Shown here: in pieces, positions 23,157-34,316 of the stretch
How positions within the stretch are numbered: position 1 is the first letter of the stretch
Layout: each line of letters starts with the position of its first letter
Made by a program: the position numbers and the translations under genes
The notes under the pieces: model-generated
The model's input: the letters and a program-made list of their open reading frames with translations, nothing else
Told to the model about the DNA's origin: nothing
Databases searched by the model: none
DNA from: Kondoa malvinella
Lineage: Eukaryota > Basidiomycota > Agaricostilbomycetes > Agaricostilbales > Kondoaceae
Length of the DNA stretch: 64,000 nt
Assembly (NCBI GenBank): GCA_039545315.1
Contig: BCIM01000002.1
Location: 2,332,331 to 2,396,330, forward strand
Reading direction: 5' to 3'

Positions 23157-26100
23157 ATGACGGAGTCCAAGCTGCGACAGCGCCATGTACCCAAGGCAAG
23201 ATTGACGACAGAAGATGTTGTTCAAGCGCAAATATGTGACAGGGGCAAAACCTTTGGTACGGCCCAAGGCAGAGCTCCTTCGTTCCAGCAGCTGACCGTG
23301 TACAAACGCTAAAGGTCGAACTCCTGATGGCACCGTATTCGAGATACCACAGACACATGATGTCCTGTCAGGTCTCTTCGATCCGCGCTTGCACAAATCC
23401 GCCGCGGACGTTTGCATTTTAGCATCATTGGCTCTGCAATGCCTGGCATACTTCTTTCTCCCTAAAGAGGTAGCACGGTACTTCTTCATGCTCTACTGTG
23501 CGCTGTTTGCCTTCTCGCGGCCTGTTCGAAGCTCATTAGAATCGAGTCGCTGGCTGGCGTCTTGCCTATAATGCCGGTCTCGGTTACGTTCTAAGCAAGC
23601 AGAGCAAATCAAAATGGATAGTACGCAAGTTCAAGCAGACAGGTCTCATGGACCCAGACAAGAACCCGACAACGACCGCCTGGATGAAGTCTGCCTTGTC
23701 CGCGCGAATGGGCAGCGACTACGAATTCGAAAGTGCACCCTTCGAATACAACGTATGGCTCGCATTCCGGCATCTAGTCGATCTTATCTTGCTCAACGAT
23801 TTTCTGGCATATTGTTTTTGCGCGTTCTCCTGGTACACCGACTTGTCACAGCAATACTCCTTGGCGTTCAATTCCATGCGATGGCTCTTTGGCTGCGCTC
23901 TGATTGTCTTCAATATCTTTGTTAAAGCAGACGCCCATCGCATAGTCAAAGATCTGGCTTGGGTCGGTCCTTGCTGGACGTGAAGAACACTCAAGCTAAT
24001 TTTAGTATTATCGTGAACGCAGTATTGGTCAGACGTCTTCTTCATGGGAATGCAGGATCTCGTGTTTGATGGAGTGTTTGAGCTAGGTAACGTATAGATT
24101 GTCGTCTCCTTACAGAACAGCTGATGTTATCAACCAGCCCCGCATCCCATGGTCAGTCAAAAGTCCCAGCCTGTTCGGTGTTTCTGATGAGCGGACAGTA
24201 TAGCGTTGGCTACGCTGGCTACTATGGACTCAGCCTGATCATCGGCTCGCAAACCATATTGTTTGTGTCATTGGCTGCGCATATGTCACAATTCGCCTTC
24301 TTGTTGTGGTTCGAGAACCCTCGTCAGCCACGACTGCTGTGAACATGCGACAGAGCTGATCCCGGGCTCATAGACATTGCGAGAACATATGGCAAGCCCA
24401 AACCGCTTGCCAGTCGGACACCATTGTCACAGCCTTCAGCAAACGTCGGTCTTCAAAACGATGAATCAGGATCAGTCTCTGCTTTGGGTGATGCGATCAT
24501 GCCTGGCACGGCACCTGTTCGTAGCAGTCACCAAAGCTCCTATAGTATCGAGAAGCCCGAAGAATCAGCTCAGTATCGGCCCGCAACACAACACGATTTG
24601 CACAATCGCTACTTCCTGAACGAGCTTGTGATCACCAAAAATTTCGATATGTTCAGAGCCAGAGATTTCGGTTTCGCGTTCGCCGCCCTATATTCGGTTG
24701 TCTTTACATTGCTCCCACCGTCTACTCCGGGTCAAAGGGTTGCATTTGCCTTCCTGAACGCGGCATTTTGGCGGCTTTTTCATTCTGCTGGTTTGGGAAT
24801 GATTCTGCACAAGCAATCAAGTAGTAGATGGTTGGTCAGGCACTTCCTCAAGCACTACTTCTATGAGCATAAGGAGTCGTTCGGACCAGTACAAGACGCC
24901 TTCAGAAACTGGATTGGTCTATACAACCTCAGTTTGGGCATGACGTACATATCCTTCGTAGGTCTCGCTTGGAATTGCTACACGCTGCCAGAAGATTGGA
25001 CGGTGGCATCTGTAGCCATGCGACATACCTTCGGCCTCCTCTTGATAGCGCTGCACTGTTGGACCGCGAGGGAAACCTTTGAGGTACTGGGAACAGCTGG
25101 ATGGTTTTATGCGGATTTCTTCGTACGCAACTACCTTCTATTACAGACTCAAAGCATCCGCTCATGGATTCGGGACAGTTGGAGGAATATCCGAAGACTT
25201 TATACTATACTGGCATCTATCGCTTTTTGAATGTATGCACTCTGTCTCGTTCAGTTTGCCTTAGCAAGACTGACTATGACTCAGAATCCTGAGCGTATCA
25301 TGGGCGGCGCAGCTTTCTTCGGATTGACTTTGATTAGTGGCAGCAAACTGGTGGCGTCTCTTGCAATGGCGAGCGTATTGGGCCAGTGAGCTGGTTTCGT
25401 CGACATGCTTTCTTTGAGTTCTGAAGGCTCTTTGAAGTTTGGCGTTTCTGACTTGGGTCGAGAAGTAAGCCCCGTTTGGCTGTGCTAGTAACCGAAGTCA
25501 ACTAAGAAAACGCAGTCCTCACATGCAAAGGCTGTATGGTGACGCAATCAGGAAAGAGTCTGGAGTCTCGAAGACTCTTCGCAATGTGGCTCGCCAGAAT
25601 GCCACAAAAGCACCTCCGGAAGTACAGCGCAAGTTGAAAACCTTTGGCGGAACATTTGAGAGGGTATACGGAGACGCTACCGAGGCCATCGAGGGTATGA
25701 TCGGTAAATGTAGGTGTCTTGACGCTACCGAGATAAAATTGGCTAAGTATTGGGCAGCGAGACCCAAGGTCGCGGAATACATACAGGACACCAAGTTCAT
25801 GTTATCGCAATCGCAAGATATGCTTCCTCTTACGTATGGTCTACTCTATGGGGCAGCAGCTGCTCAAAGTCTCCGTCTTAGGCGTATATCGAACCTTCAT
25901 GGTCTCGATTTGACAGAATATAGCCTCAAAATTCGCAACTCGATTTCAACAGAAGGCGACAGTTCAAAAAGATTTCACCTTGGTCAAGCGATCGCGCTTG
26001 AGTGGACTGCTCCGCAACAGCATGCTCGCTCGGACTGGATCGGTATCTACCCAATCGAGGCGAACAGCAGCAAAACTTTTACTCGGGCAATATCGCACGG

Positions 26101-26871
26101 CCGCTGGTCAGGCCTGTACCAAGAGGATTGGCAAGGTGATGTCTTTGTATTTCAAGATCAGCCCAAGACCGACACGCAAGAATCGGTTCACAGCGGGTTA
26201 GTTACATTCGGCCATCATGAGGTTTTGCCAGCAAGCATCGGTCGATGGGAAGCCAGGTCAGTGTCGCTCCTCTAGTGTGCGCAGCACTTTACTGAGGCCC
26301 TGAGTCAGATATCATCACGCTGGGCGCCATAGTGTCCTCGCTTTCTCCGAAGTTCTGGAGATCTACGGTACGAACGACTGCTTTGTCGCACAACTAGAAG
26401 TCTGAATCATTCGCGCAGTGGCTCGACCTTCTGACCCCGACAACTTTACAGCCGTTTACGAAACGCTTCGAACAATCGTTCGGTATTGTCTGCAAGAGAA
26501 CCCCGAACACATACCCGCGACCTGTCTTACGAGAGAAGAAGAAAAAGCCCGCGGCGAAGCAGGAACGTCGCTGCACCAGGATGACTTTGTTCTGTACTCG
26601 CAGCAGCAGGCCAAGCTTATAGCGTATGCTTTGAAAGAGGTAAGACATATGATCCTGCTTTCGCGTACTTACACTACTTTTGTGGACACAGGCCTTTGAG
26701 ACCGATCTTGCATCAGAGGTAGTTATCGCGTCCTCTAATCTCAAGGATGTAGGTGCCTTTTATTAAACGCAATTCGGTTCTAACCAAGGCTGTGATGCAT
26801 AGCTTGCGGCCCGAATCATAGAGGCTCGCAAACTACTCAAGCCATGGCCGAGAGATCGGATTGCAGGGTAG
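23157..26871 (+). CDS. CHO2: CHO2 phosphatidylethanolamine N-methyltransferase
   Basis: The chosen start ([16 protein letters not shown]) precedes an intron whose removal gives [20 protein letters not shown], a CHO2 hallmark. Then many membrane segments follow with [53 protein letters not shown] and, in the second half, [32 protein letters not shown] and [15 protein letters not shown]. The C-terminal part ([41 protein letters not shown]) is also typical. The enzyme makes the first methylation of phosphatidylethanolamine toward phosphatidylcholine in the ER. Length near 900 residues fits. Multiple introns, mostly in the first and last thirds. Confidence 0.95.
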
Positions 26872-26933
26872 CTAGCCAATTTAGACTGAAATGCGCCAAG
26901 GAATTGTACAAATTATTACAGCTCGCTAGGCTT

Positions 26934-28323
26934 CTAAAACCAGATGCTGACGGAGAAGGAGACATCGAGACTACGTAAGGCATGCCACCATAACGGAGGC
27001 ATGAGCAACATGTCACCAGGATATAGGATGCCACCCTCAGCCTTAGCCATTCTGAAGGCTGCATCAGACGCTGGAGTAGTTGTGTCGAACACATCAATGG
27101 AGCAGGTATTGTCCATCAGCGAGGTGGCGGCAGGGGAAAGGTGGTTGCTGTCGACTGCTTCAGGCTCTTTACCAACTGAAGTCATCAAGGAATGATGCTC
27201 CGGACCGGCCACCCAGACGTGTTTTCGCCCAATTATCTGTGCTAGATGAGAGCGTTAGGATGGCTACCAGAGCGCAAAACGACCCGCTGCTTACCAAACG
27301 CATTGAAATAAGGATCAGTGTGAGCTGGACTGGTAGTACCCTTTGGACCTAGCCACGCATTGATGTCCAGCCCGTCTGAAGTCGAAGGAGGTTGATAGGA
27401 GGAGGATTCCGGTAGTATCGTGTACACTTGATCCGGGACAGCGATGTCGTTCCGGAGTTCAGGTATTTGCGAAAACAAATTGTATTGCGCCAGATACAAG
27501 ACTTCAGCAGCGGCCATGCTTGGCTCTATGAGGTGGCCCAAAAATTCATCGAAAGGCATGATACGCTGCGTCCATGTCGCACTAGTGTAGCTGTGGCCAA
27601 CTTCGATAGGTACACAGCGGCCCGGTCCTGCCTGCCGATGAATATAGGATAGGTTGCGCCATTTGGTTGCGGCCGGCCAATGCGCAGCACCTCCCCGCAC
27701 AATAAGAGGACGGCAAAGACTTGTCAATTGGTTGGCCTGAGCCGGAGAAATGGTAGGTATAGACATGCTGGCGGTCGAATGAAGCGCAGTAGCAGATGTT
27801 TGTCCTTCTTGAGACTTTGGTAGACCCGATCCCAACCTCCGATGGTTCTTCGCACAGTATTCCTGTAGCTTTGAGACGAGGTCGAAGATGAACGCCTTGC
27901 GTCTTGCTCCCGGAGCTCCAGCTATGATAAGAGCCAGGTCCAGACTCTTGATACTGCGCAACGCGTCCGTTTCACACTCCTTCAGCGATGAAGCAATGGC
28001 CAGAAGGATGGATGCGTCGGTATACAGTTGCCGCCAGCATACAGGTACCGACTTGTAGTGATGCGACAACAGCTTGTCCTCGGCCAGCGCAATGAGACGC
28101 CGCAATGCAGACGGAGAGGATAGGTTATTGCGTGCAGCAGTACGAAAAAGGCTGACTACTGATGAACCGCATGACCCTAGCGAAACAGCTATTGTGAATG
28201 TCAGAATTTAGGCCACAAGAAAGACCGCCGAATTCACGTACCTGCATTGTCGTGCAAATACTCGATCATCTCCTGAACCTCGCTGGCTTGAGCATCGCTT
28301 GATTTCCGTCTCGTCCCGTTCAT
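26934..28323 (-). CDS. JmjC-domain protein, JMJD5/KDM8-like
   Basis: Start ATG at 28323 (MNGTRRKSSDAQASEVQEMI). A helical N-terminal domain contains RLIALAEDKLLSHHYKSVPV and WRQLYTDASI. The JmjC/cupin part has RPLIVRGGAAHWPAATKW, YLAQYNLFSQIPELRNDIAV and NAWLGPKGTTSPAHTDPYFN, with the iron-binding H-x-D. The end has GDMLLMPPLWWHALRSLDVS with the distal His. This matches JMJD5, a 2-oxoglutarate/Fe(II) oxygenase of the hydroxylase class. Whether the fungal protein acts on histones or other proteins is not known to me. Converges closely on CHO2 (62 bases). Confidence 0.85.
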
Positions 28324-28451
28324 TCACCGCTAGACTACGTCTGTTGACAGCCTCCTCCCTTTGCTTCCAACCAAATCCCAACACTTGTGGAAGTACCTCG
28401 TTACCAGTCCTCTTGGTATTCAGACCGCAGGAATCGTTGCATCTCTCCAAC

Positions 28452-30082
28452 ATGTCGGTCGCTGCACAAATTCCGGCAGTCGATAAGCCCAAAAAGCGTG
28501 CGGCCATGCTGTAGACTCTTGTGTAGCTGCCTAATAATTCCGCATGTCTAGCTCTGCCCTTTGCATGTATGTATTCCGCCGGGTTTGAGATGCTCGCAAG
28601 CTCACGCCTAGGCACTCCCAAGACCAATTCGCTGCAGGTGCTATTGCTGGTGTAACCGAATTGCTCTGCCTGTATCCCTTAGGTCAGTCCCCTTCCGACA
28701 GCTACTCTAGCTCGTTAAGCTGACTTTGAGTCAATTTCTTCAGATGTTGTACGTCGCCAGTCCAGCGAGGAGTCGCGTCTAGTTTACACTGTGCAGGTCA
28801 AGACAAGGATACAATTGCAAACCAAGACTTCGGGTACCAATTACACTGGAATGGTAGATTGTACGCTTGCCCTTCTCCTTTTCAAGCTCAGAGTGACTGA
28901 GGCGTGATACAGGTTTCAAGCAAATCATTGCGCAGGAAGGGTGATTCCCTTTTCACTATCTCTCTCAGCGTTTACGATAATAATGTCATTCTAGCTTTGG
29001 CCGCCTGTATCGTGGCCTTGTGCCTCCCTTAATGCTAGAAGCGCCTAAAAGGGCAGTCAAATTCTCTGCTAACGGGCAAGTCCTCTTTATCTCAGATGCG
29101 TATCAGCGGATCAATGTGAATCTGGTTGTAGGTTTTGGGGAACCACGTACAAAGACCTTTTCAACGTGCCAAAAATGACACAAAGCATCTCTATTCTCAC
29201 TGGTTGCTCTGCTGGCGCCACAGAAGCAGTGGTAGTCGTGCCATTCGAGTGCGTTCAAGCTTTGTTTGCACATTTTGCACAGCGTGAACCACCTGAACTT
29301 GTGTCTAGGCTAGTCAAGATCCGCTTGCAAGACAAGGCTAGCACCTACAAAGGCCCGATTGATGTGGTGAAAAGGATTGTAGCTGCCGATGGAATTTTGG
29401 GCATGTATGCAGGTCTGGAATCGACTATGTGGCGGCACATAATGTGGAGTGCGGAATCTCTTGTGAAGACCGGGTCATTGCTCAAAGGTTTGTGCAGACG
29501 GTGGCTATTTTGGTTGCATCTTCCAGGTCAAAGCATTGTTGCCAAAATCAACCGTAAGTTTCCACCTCTACATTTTTCGTTGCACTGCTTAATTAGGACT
29601 CATGATCAAGACATCGTCCGGTGAACGTACGCTTTCAGCAAACAGATGATTTCATGCTGAGATCTGTACTGCCAGTCCTCAATAACTTTGTTTCAGGTAG
29701 TATCGGCGGTTTTGTCGGAACTGTGAGTGATTGTCTTCTGACCGTGACCAAATCTAAGCTTGCGGTGATCTCAAGGTACTGAACACGCCCTGTACGCTGT
29801 TCTCCCGGCTCTGAAATAGTCCGCTAAGTCGGGCTGCTTTACACAGTCGATGTCATCAAATCGCGAGTACAAAATTCGCCCAAGGTGCCCGGTCAGCTAC
29901 CCAAATACAATTGGACTCTGCCTTCGCTTGCCATAGTCGCACGAGAGGAAGGTTTCGGTGCCCTATACAAAGGTTTCGTACCAAAGGTGCTTCGATTGGC
30001 GCCAGGAGGCGGTGTACTTCTCCTTGTTGTAGAGGTAGTTGGCAATTTCTTCAGAACGAAACTAGGTGGTGAGTACATATGA
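28452..30082 (+). CDS. ODC1: Mitochondrial 2-oxodicarboxylate carrier (SLC25 family)
   Basis: Splicing three short 5' exons gives MSVAAQIPAVDKPKKPLPFA joined to YQFAAGAIAGVTELLCLYPL, a textbook Odc start. Three mitochondrial-carrier repeats follow: repeat 1 with KTRIQLQTK and GFGRLYRGLVPPLMLEAPKR, repeat 2 with SAGATEAVVVVPFE, LVKIRLQDKASTYKG and GMYAGLESTMWRH, and repeat 3 with NTPLDVIKSRVQNSP and GALYKGFVPKVLRLAPGGGV. Odc carriers exchange 2-oxoadipate and 2-oxoglutarate across the inner membrane, linked to lysine metabolism. About eight introns; 128-base divergent spacer to the JMJD5-like gene. Confidence 0.9.
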
Positions 30083-30123
30083 TGAGCAATGCAAGGGTTT
30101 TGGCAGAAGCTGTTCAACACTTG

Positions 30124-30809
30124 CCTATTTCTTCTTGACTTCTTTGCGCCTGATAGTTTCGGATCCCACAAAGATGCCCTGCCGCATTAGCATCAGAGTT
30201 TAGCTGGTTGGCCGGGCAAGAGAAAATCGAGCCTACTTTGCCATTGTACGGTTCCGGTTTGCGATAACTCCTGATGTCACTAGCAAATTGCCCCAGCGCT
30301 TGCTTGTCAATTCCGCGTACCACAATTTCGGTCTGACTCTTGAGGACACATTCGACACCGTCTGGTACCTTTTTGAGTATAGGCAGAGGAAACCCAAGCT
30401 TCAGGTTGAGAATCCCGCCCGCATCCAAAGAAGCCCGATAACCCACTCCCTTGAGAGAGATGAGCAGCTCGTGACCCGCCGAGACGCCAGTCACTGCATT
30501 GAACAACAGCGTGCGTGTAAGACCCCAGTGTTCCCTCTGGAACTTCAATTGCGGCTTGTCGACTTGAACAATAATCTCCTCGCTACTCTCGCTTGTCTTC
30601 GAGCTTCTGAGAGAAACAAAGGCTGGCACAGACAGCTGAATCTTGCCCTTTGGACCGGTAACGACGGTCGCCTGTTGTTGCACCGTCGGACGGCTGACGA
30701 TATTCACTTCTGGCGGAAGAGAGATGCTGGCGCTGCCGATGTGCGAATGTCGGCGGCAGACAGTCGCGCTTCCTCTCCAGGATAAGTACAGATATGGTTT
30801 GCACAGCAT
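30124..30809 (-). CDS. MRPL6: Mitochondrial ribosomal protein uL6m
   Basis: Two exons. The start at 30809 gives a presequence-like N-terminus (MLCKPYLYLSWRGSATVCRR). The body contains VTGPKGKIQLSVPAFV, LTRTLLFNAVTGVSAGHE, LISLKGVGYRASLDAG and LNLKLGFPLPI. After a 3' intron the end is YNGKGIFVGSETIRRKEVKK. The GPKG, GVSxG and KG(V/I)GYR blocks and the KPEPYxGKGI/R end identify uL6, here in its mitochondrial form. An L6 ribosomal gene is among those I recall from red-yeast MAT regions. Confidence 0.9.
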
Positions 30810-31353
30810 CTGCGTCTTAGGTTGCAGCCTGAAGACAAGCGACGACGAGTCAGTGAACTTTGATTACATCAGCGAGATTTTGCATAATCTCTGGGTCTTT
30901 GTATGCCGGTGTATCCTTAGCACGGAAAACTTGCAGAAGCTGCCTAGCCCCGCTCAGGGGCGAGCGCAGGAGGATTCGCAGCGACTAAAAGGCACCCGGA
31001 AAACAAATCTGCAGGTCATTTCATGATTTCATGGCTCGAACAAAGGATTGCTGCTGTTCATCTTCTGCCGCAGAATATCATCTGCACATGGCAAGCTTTT
31101 GAGCTGAGCTTATTGCCGACAGTCAAGGACTCGGATGTCAACTTTACGAAAATCAATACCCTGCAGGTCATTGTCAGCATTTGCATTGTACGACGGCACT
31201 GCTAAGGAGCGCTGGCGATCTCGCATGGCTGTGTTCATTCCCAAAGCCAACACACGCCGGATGAATGAACAAAAGGCAGAGTGCTTTTGTTTGCCAGACA
31301 AAAGGCCCACCTGCTTCAGGATGCAATAGCTCTTGATTCTTGTCTTGTCAAAG
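30810..31353 (+). promoter_or_regulatory. STE3 upstream region with two ACAAAAGGC boxes
   Basis: A 544-base divergent region between uL6m and STE3. The 9-mer ACAAAAGGC occurs at 31269 and 31298, 85 and 56 bases before the STE3 ATG, and once in the pheromone promoter at 20371 (10 bases ACAAAAGGCC shared with 31298). ACAAAGGAT at 31038 is a weaker variant. It resembles basidiomycete pheromone response elements; function is inferred. No gene seen here. Confidence 0.5.
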
Positions 31354-32545
31354 ATGTCGAACACTGTAGCATTTCTAACCTGCAGCGCCCTTGTTGCCTT
31401 TCTCAACATCGCGCCGTTCTGCTGGCAAGTGGAACATCGAAACTCTGGTGTCGCTTCCCTTGGCTTTTGGGTCATCGTGCTTAACCTGGTCAACTTCGTG
31501 CGTCGCCCTTTGCTTGCAAGACTGAGGCCGTTAATTTACTACCCGCTATGCATCAGGTCAACGCTTACATCTGGCGAAACGATGCGATTGATCGGGCTCC
31601 TGTACTGTGTGATATATTCAGTAGAGTACGTCAGATCAGAATGGCTAGATTAAGATTGATGTTTGGAGATTATAGATAGTCCTGGCTGCGCCCATTGGAG
31701 TGATCTGTGCCAATCTATGCATCATGCGCTTCCTCGCCCAAGTTGTCAGCTCGAAACGACCCACTAGCAATGGCCGTAGGCAGCGCGAGATAGCAGACTA
31801 CGTCTTCTGCTTGCTGGTGCCTGTCGTGCTGGTCGCTCTGCATACTCTGACAGCCCCAGCGCGATATGGCATTGCACAAGGTCTCGGCTGTACCAATACA
31901 TGGACATTATCTTGGGTCACATATGTGTCGTACATCGTTTGGTTGCCGCTTTTGTCATTCGTCGGGTGTCTCTACAGCGGTAAAGCACAGAGAGACATGG
32001 TTGCGGATCGATCTGACACGCTCTGCAGTGTATACAATTTATCGCCTTGTCTCACATCGGCGGGAATTCAATAAAATGGTCAGCCATTCGCATTCAGCTC
32101 TCACTATCTCTCGGTTGCTACGCCTGTCAGCACTGGGAGTTGCATCCATCTGTTTCAATACCGTTCTGTCAATTGCCAGCGCTCAAAGCATCATCCGTGG
32201 TGCCAATGGCTATATCGACTATGACTGGACTTACATACATCGAGCTGTAAGCCAAATTCGATGACGAATGCTGCACGAACCTGAAGGCTAGACTAGTACT
32301 CCAAATTACTCTACGATCCCTTCTACAAGCTCACTTTGGCAAATTGGGGTTCAGTCATTGCTGGCATCCTCGTCCTCATATTTTTCGGATTTGGAAACGA
32401 AGCACTGCTCTACTACCAGAAACTTGGCAACATACTTGGTCTCACGAGTCTTCTGCGCTGCGCGACCAGATCAACATCACACAGTAGAACGTCTTCCGAA
32501 GCCGCGGAGAGTCACTCGACAAGATCTTACGCTTTGCATGCGTAA
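31354..32545 (+). CDS. STE3: STE3-type pheromone receptor (seven-helix GPCR)
   Basis: Five exons. Exon 1 from ATG 31354 encodes TM1 and TM2 start (MSNTVAFLTCSALVAFLNIA, LGFWVIVLNLVNF). Splicing adds VNAYIWRNDAIDRAPVLCDI, the strongest family signature. TM3 follows (APIGVICANLCIMRFLAQVV), then SSKRPTSNGRRQREIADYVF, PARYGIAQGLGCTNTW, and RLVSHRREFNKMVSHSHSAL plus TISRLLRLSALGVASICFNT. The last exon gives WGSVIAGILVLIFFGFGNEA and a short tail to 32545. This is the class D receptor for farnesylated peptide pheromones. The cytoplasmic tail (about 45 residues) is short. It lies 11 kb from the pheromone gene. Confidence 0.93.
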
Positions 32546-32832
32546 GCTGAAGCTCCCTCCAGAGTCTCTTGGCGTAATACTCATACCGAACGCAGGCTCC
32601 CGCGTTCCACAACCAAAGACTTATCGGAATCGGACGAAGAAGTCAAAACACAGGCAACATCGCCTTATAACGTCATCTACAAGTCTGACCGGTCACCGCA
32701 GTTGGGCTGTGGCTTCGAGGGTCGTATACGTGTCACTAGAGAGGAAGAAGTCGTTTGAAACGGGTGTTTTTAGTTGGGGCGGACGGACGTACAATGTCAA
32801 ACACACTGCATCTTTGTTATATGATTCATGTA
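32546..32832. other. Intergenic between convergent STE3 and RPC40
   Basis: About 290 bases. A frame overlapping the STE3 tail remains open to 32924, so alternative splicing of the STE3 C-terminus is possible, but it lacks family features. Confidence 0.35.
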
Positions 32833-34147
32833 CTATGAGTATCTGTTGGTCAACTTTTCCGCTAGCTCCCGACACCGACGTGACTTTTCGCGCAACCTTT
32901 CAAAGGCTGCCAATGGAAGATTAAAGGGAGCATGCTGTCCAGCAGATTCAACGGTGACTGGGCGGTCGCCAAGCTAGCATCAATATTACAGTCTGTCAGA
33001 CAAAGAATACTTACAGATGAAGTGGTCTCTCTTGCGACCTAAGCGTACTTTGTTGGCGAAGTGAGGGTATCTTAGTACCTCGCGACTGACAGTATCGAGT
33101 CTCGGATTGACAATGTGCGCTGTAGCAAGTCCATCTTTATGCCGGACCTCAACAACGCCTGGTGGGAAACATGCTGCAAAGGCAGAGCAGTCAGCCGGGT
33201 CGATTGGTTGAAGGATTTCTATCGCTGGGAGGAGCCTGTAGGATGCTGTGGCTGCATCAATTTGGTGAGCCAGGCTGAAGAGAAGGCAACGAAAAGCTGT
33301 GCGCACCTACAGGTGACCATTTCGCATGAGTTTTGCCAATGCCCTTTTCACAATGCATCTCGCAGACCACCTCTTGTCCGGGGCGAAGCTTTGCGAGAAG
33401 GATATCTGTATGCACAGGCGCTGGAGTGGGATGTAAACGGGTGCTCTGATTCCCCTGAGGAACAAAAGAGATGTCGCCAGAGTATAAAGCAGGTTTTGTG
33501 AAGAGCTTGTCTGGATCCGTTTCGTGAGGAGGCACGCCGTGGATGCGTTCGCAGTTTGCTGATAGTTTGAAGACTACAGTATTCGTATCGTTTGGCGCCG
33601 AATCCTTGCCCGCTACCGGAGCACTGTCGAGTTAAGATTTGCGTGATCGTGATGTCAGAGACTCACGGAGACGAAAATCCAGTTGATTTGGATCACATGC
33701 AATTGGCACAAGTCCGAGACGCTGAGCCAGCACCTCATCTTGAACCAAGGAAGTGTTGATCCATACATAGACATGCTCGATAGCGATAGTAGGAATCTAA
33801 AGCCAGCTAGCGGTTAGCTTATGTACGTTCAACGGTGACTCGAACAAGCAGCAAGCGCACCTCTGACATCAAGATGCGCCGGAGGGCATTGGCGATAGAC
33901 GCGTCAACGCCAATCAGGTCGAATTCGATATTGCGTTCAGACAATCGGATGACATCCACAGTCAATGCTCTGGCAAAAGCTGAGAGTTCCCATGGCAGAC
34001 TCTCTTGATCTGCGGCCGCCGCTGGTTCGGTAATCTGCGCAAACAGATGTATTTGAGCAAATGTACGTCAACCGAGATATGACAGCCTTTGTGACGGACA
34101 TTGCCAATTTTCTCTGCGCCCAAGCTGACGTGTGTAGAAGAGTTCAT
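32833..34147 (-). CDS. RPC40: RPC40 (AC40), shared subunit of RNA polymerases I and III
   Basis: Start at 34147 (MNSSTHVSLGAEKIGNVRHK). The next exon has LTVDVIRLSERNIEFDLIGV and DASIANALRRIL-type sequence, the alpha-like dimerisation motif. Later blocks are YVWINTS-like in 33.7 kb, GVPPHETDPDKLFTKPALYS, LRPGQEVVCEMHCEKGIGKT, TASYRLLPAIEILQPI, CFPPGVVEV and DTVSREVLRYPHF...RDHFI. The last exon appears to be VTVESAGQHAPFNLPLAAFE ending near 32833. Its phase does not fit the only visible donor (GTAAGT at about 33014) and acceptor, so the 3' end is either mis-sequenced or spliced in a way I did not resolve. Confidence 0.85.
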
Positions 34148-34316
34148 CGCTGCTCAGAGCTTGATTGGATTGAATGCCGCTGTTGTAGACCGTCTTGTGC
34201 TTTTTTCTTTTCTTTTTTTCGCTTCTTGTCCTGTCGCCTCATAGCGGGCCAGGTGATTGACTCTCCAGACTCCAGGGTAGAGTAGTCAAGCGCAGGAACG
34301 ACAGTCGTCTTCTAGC

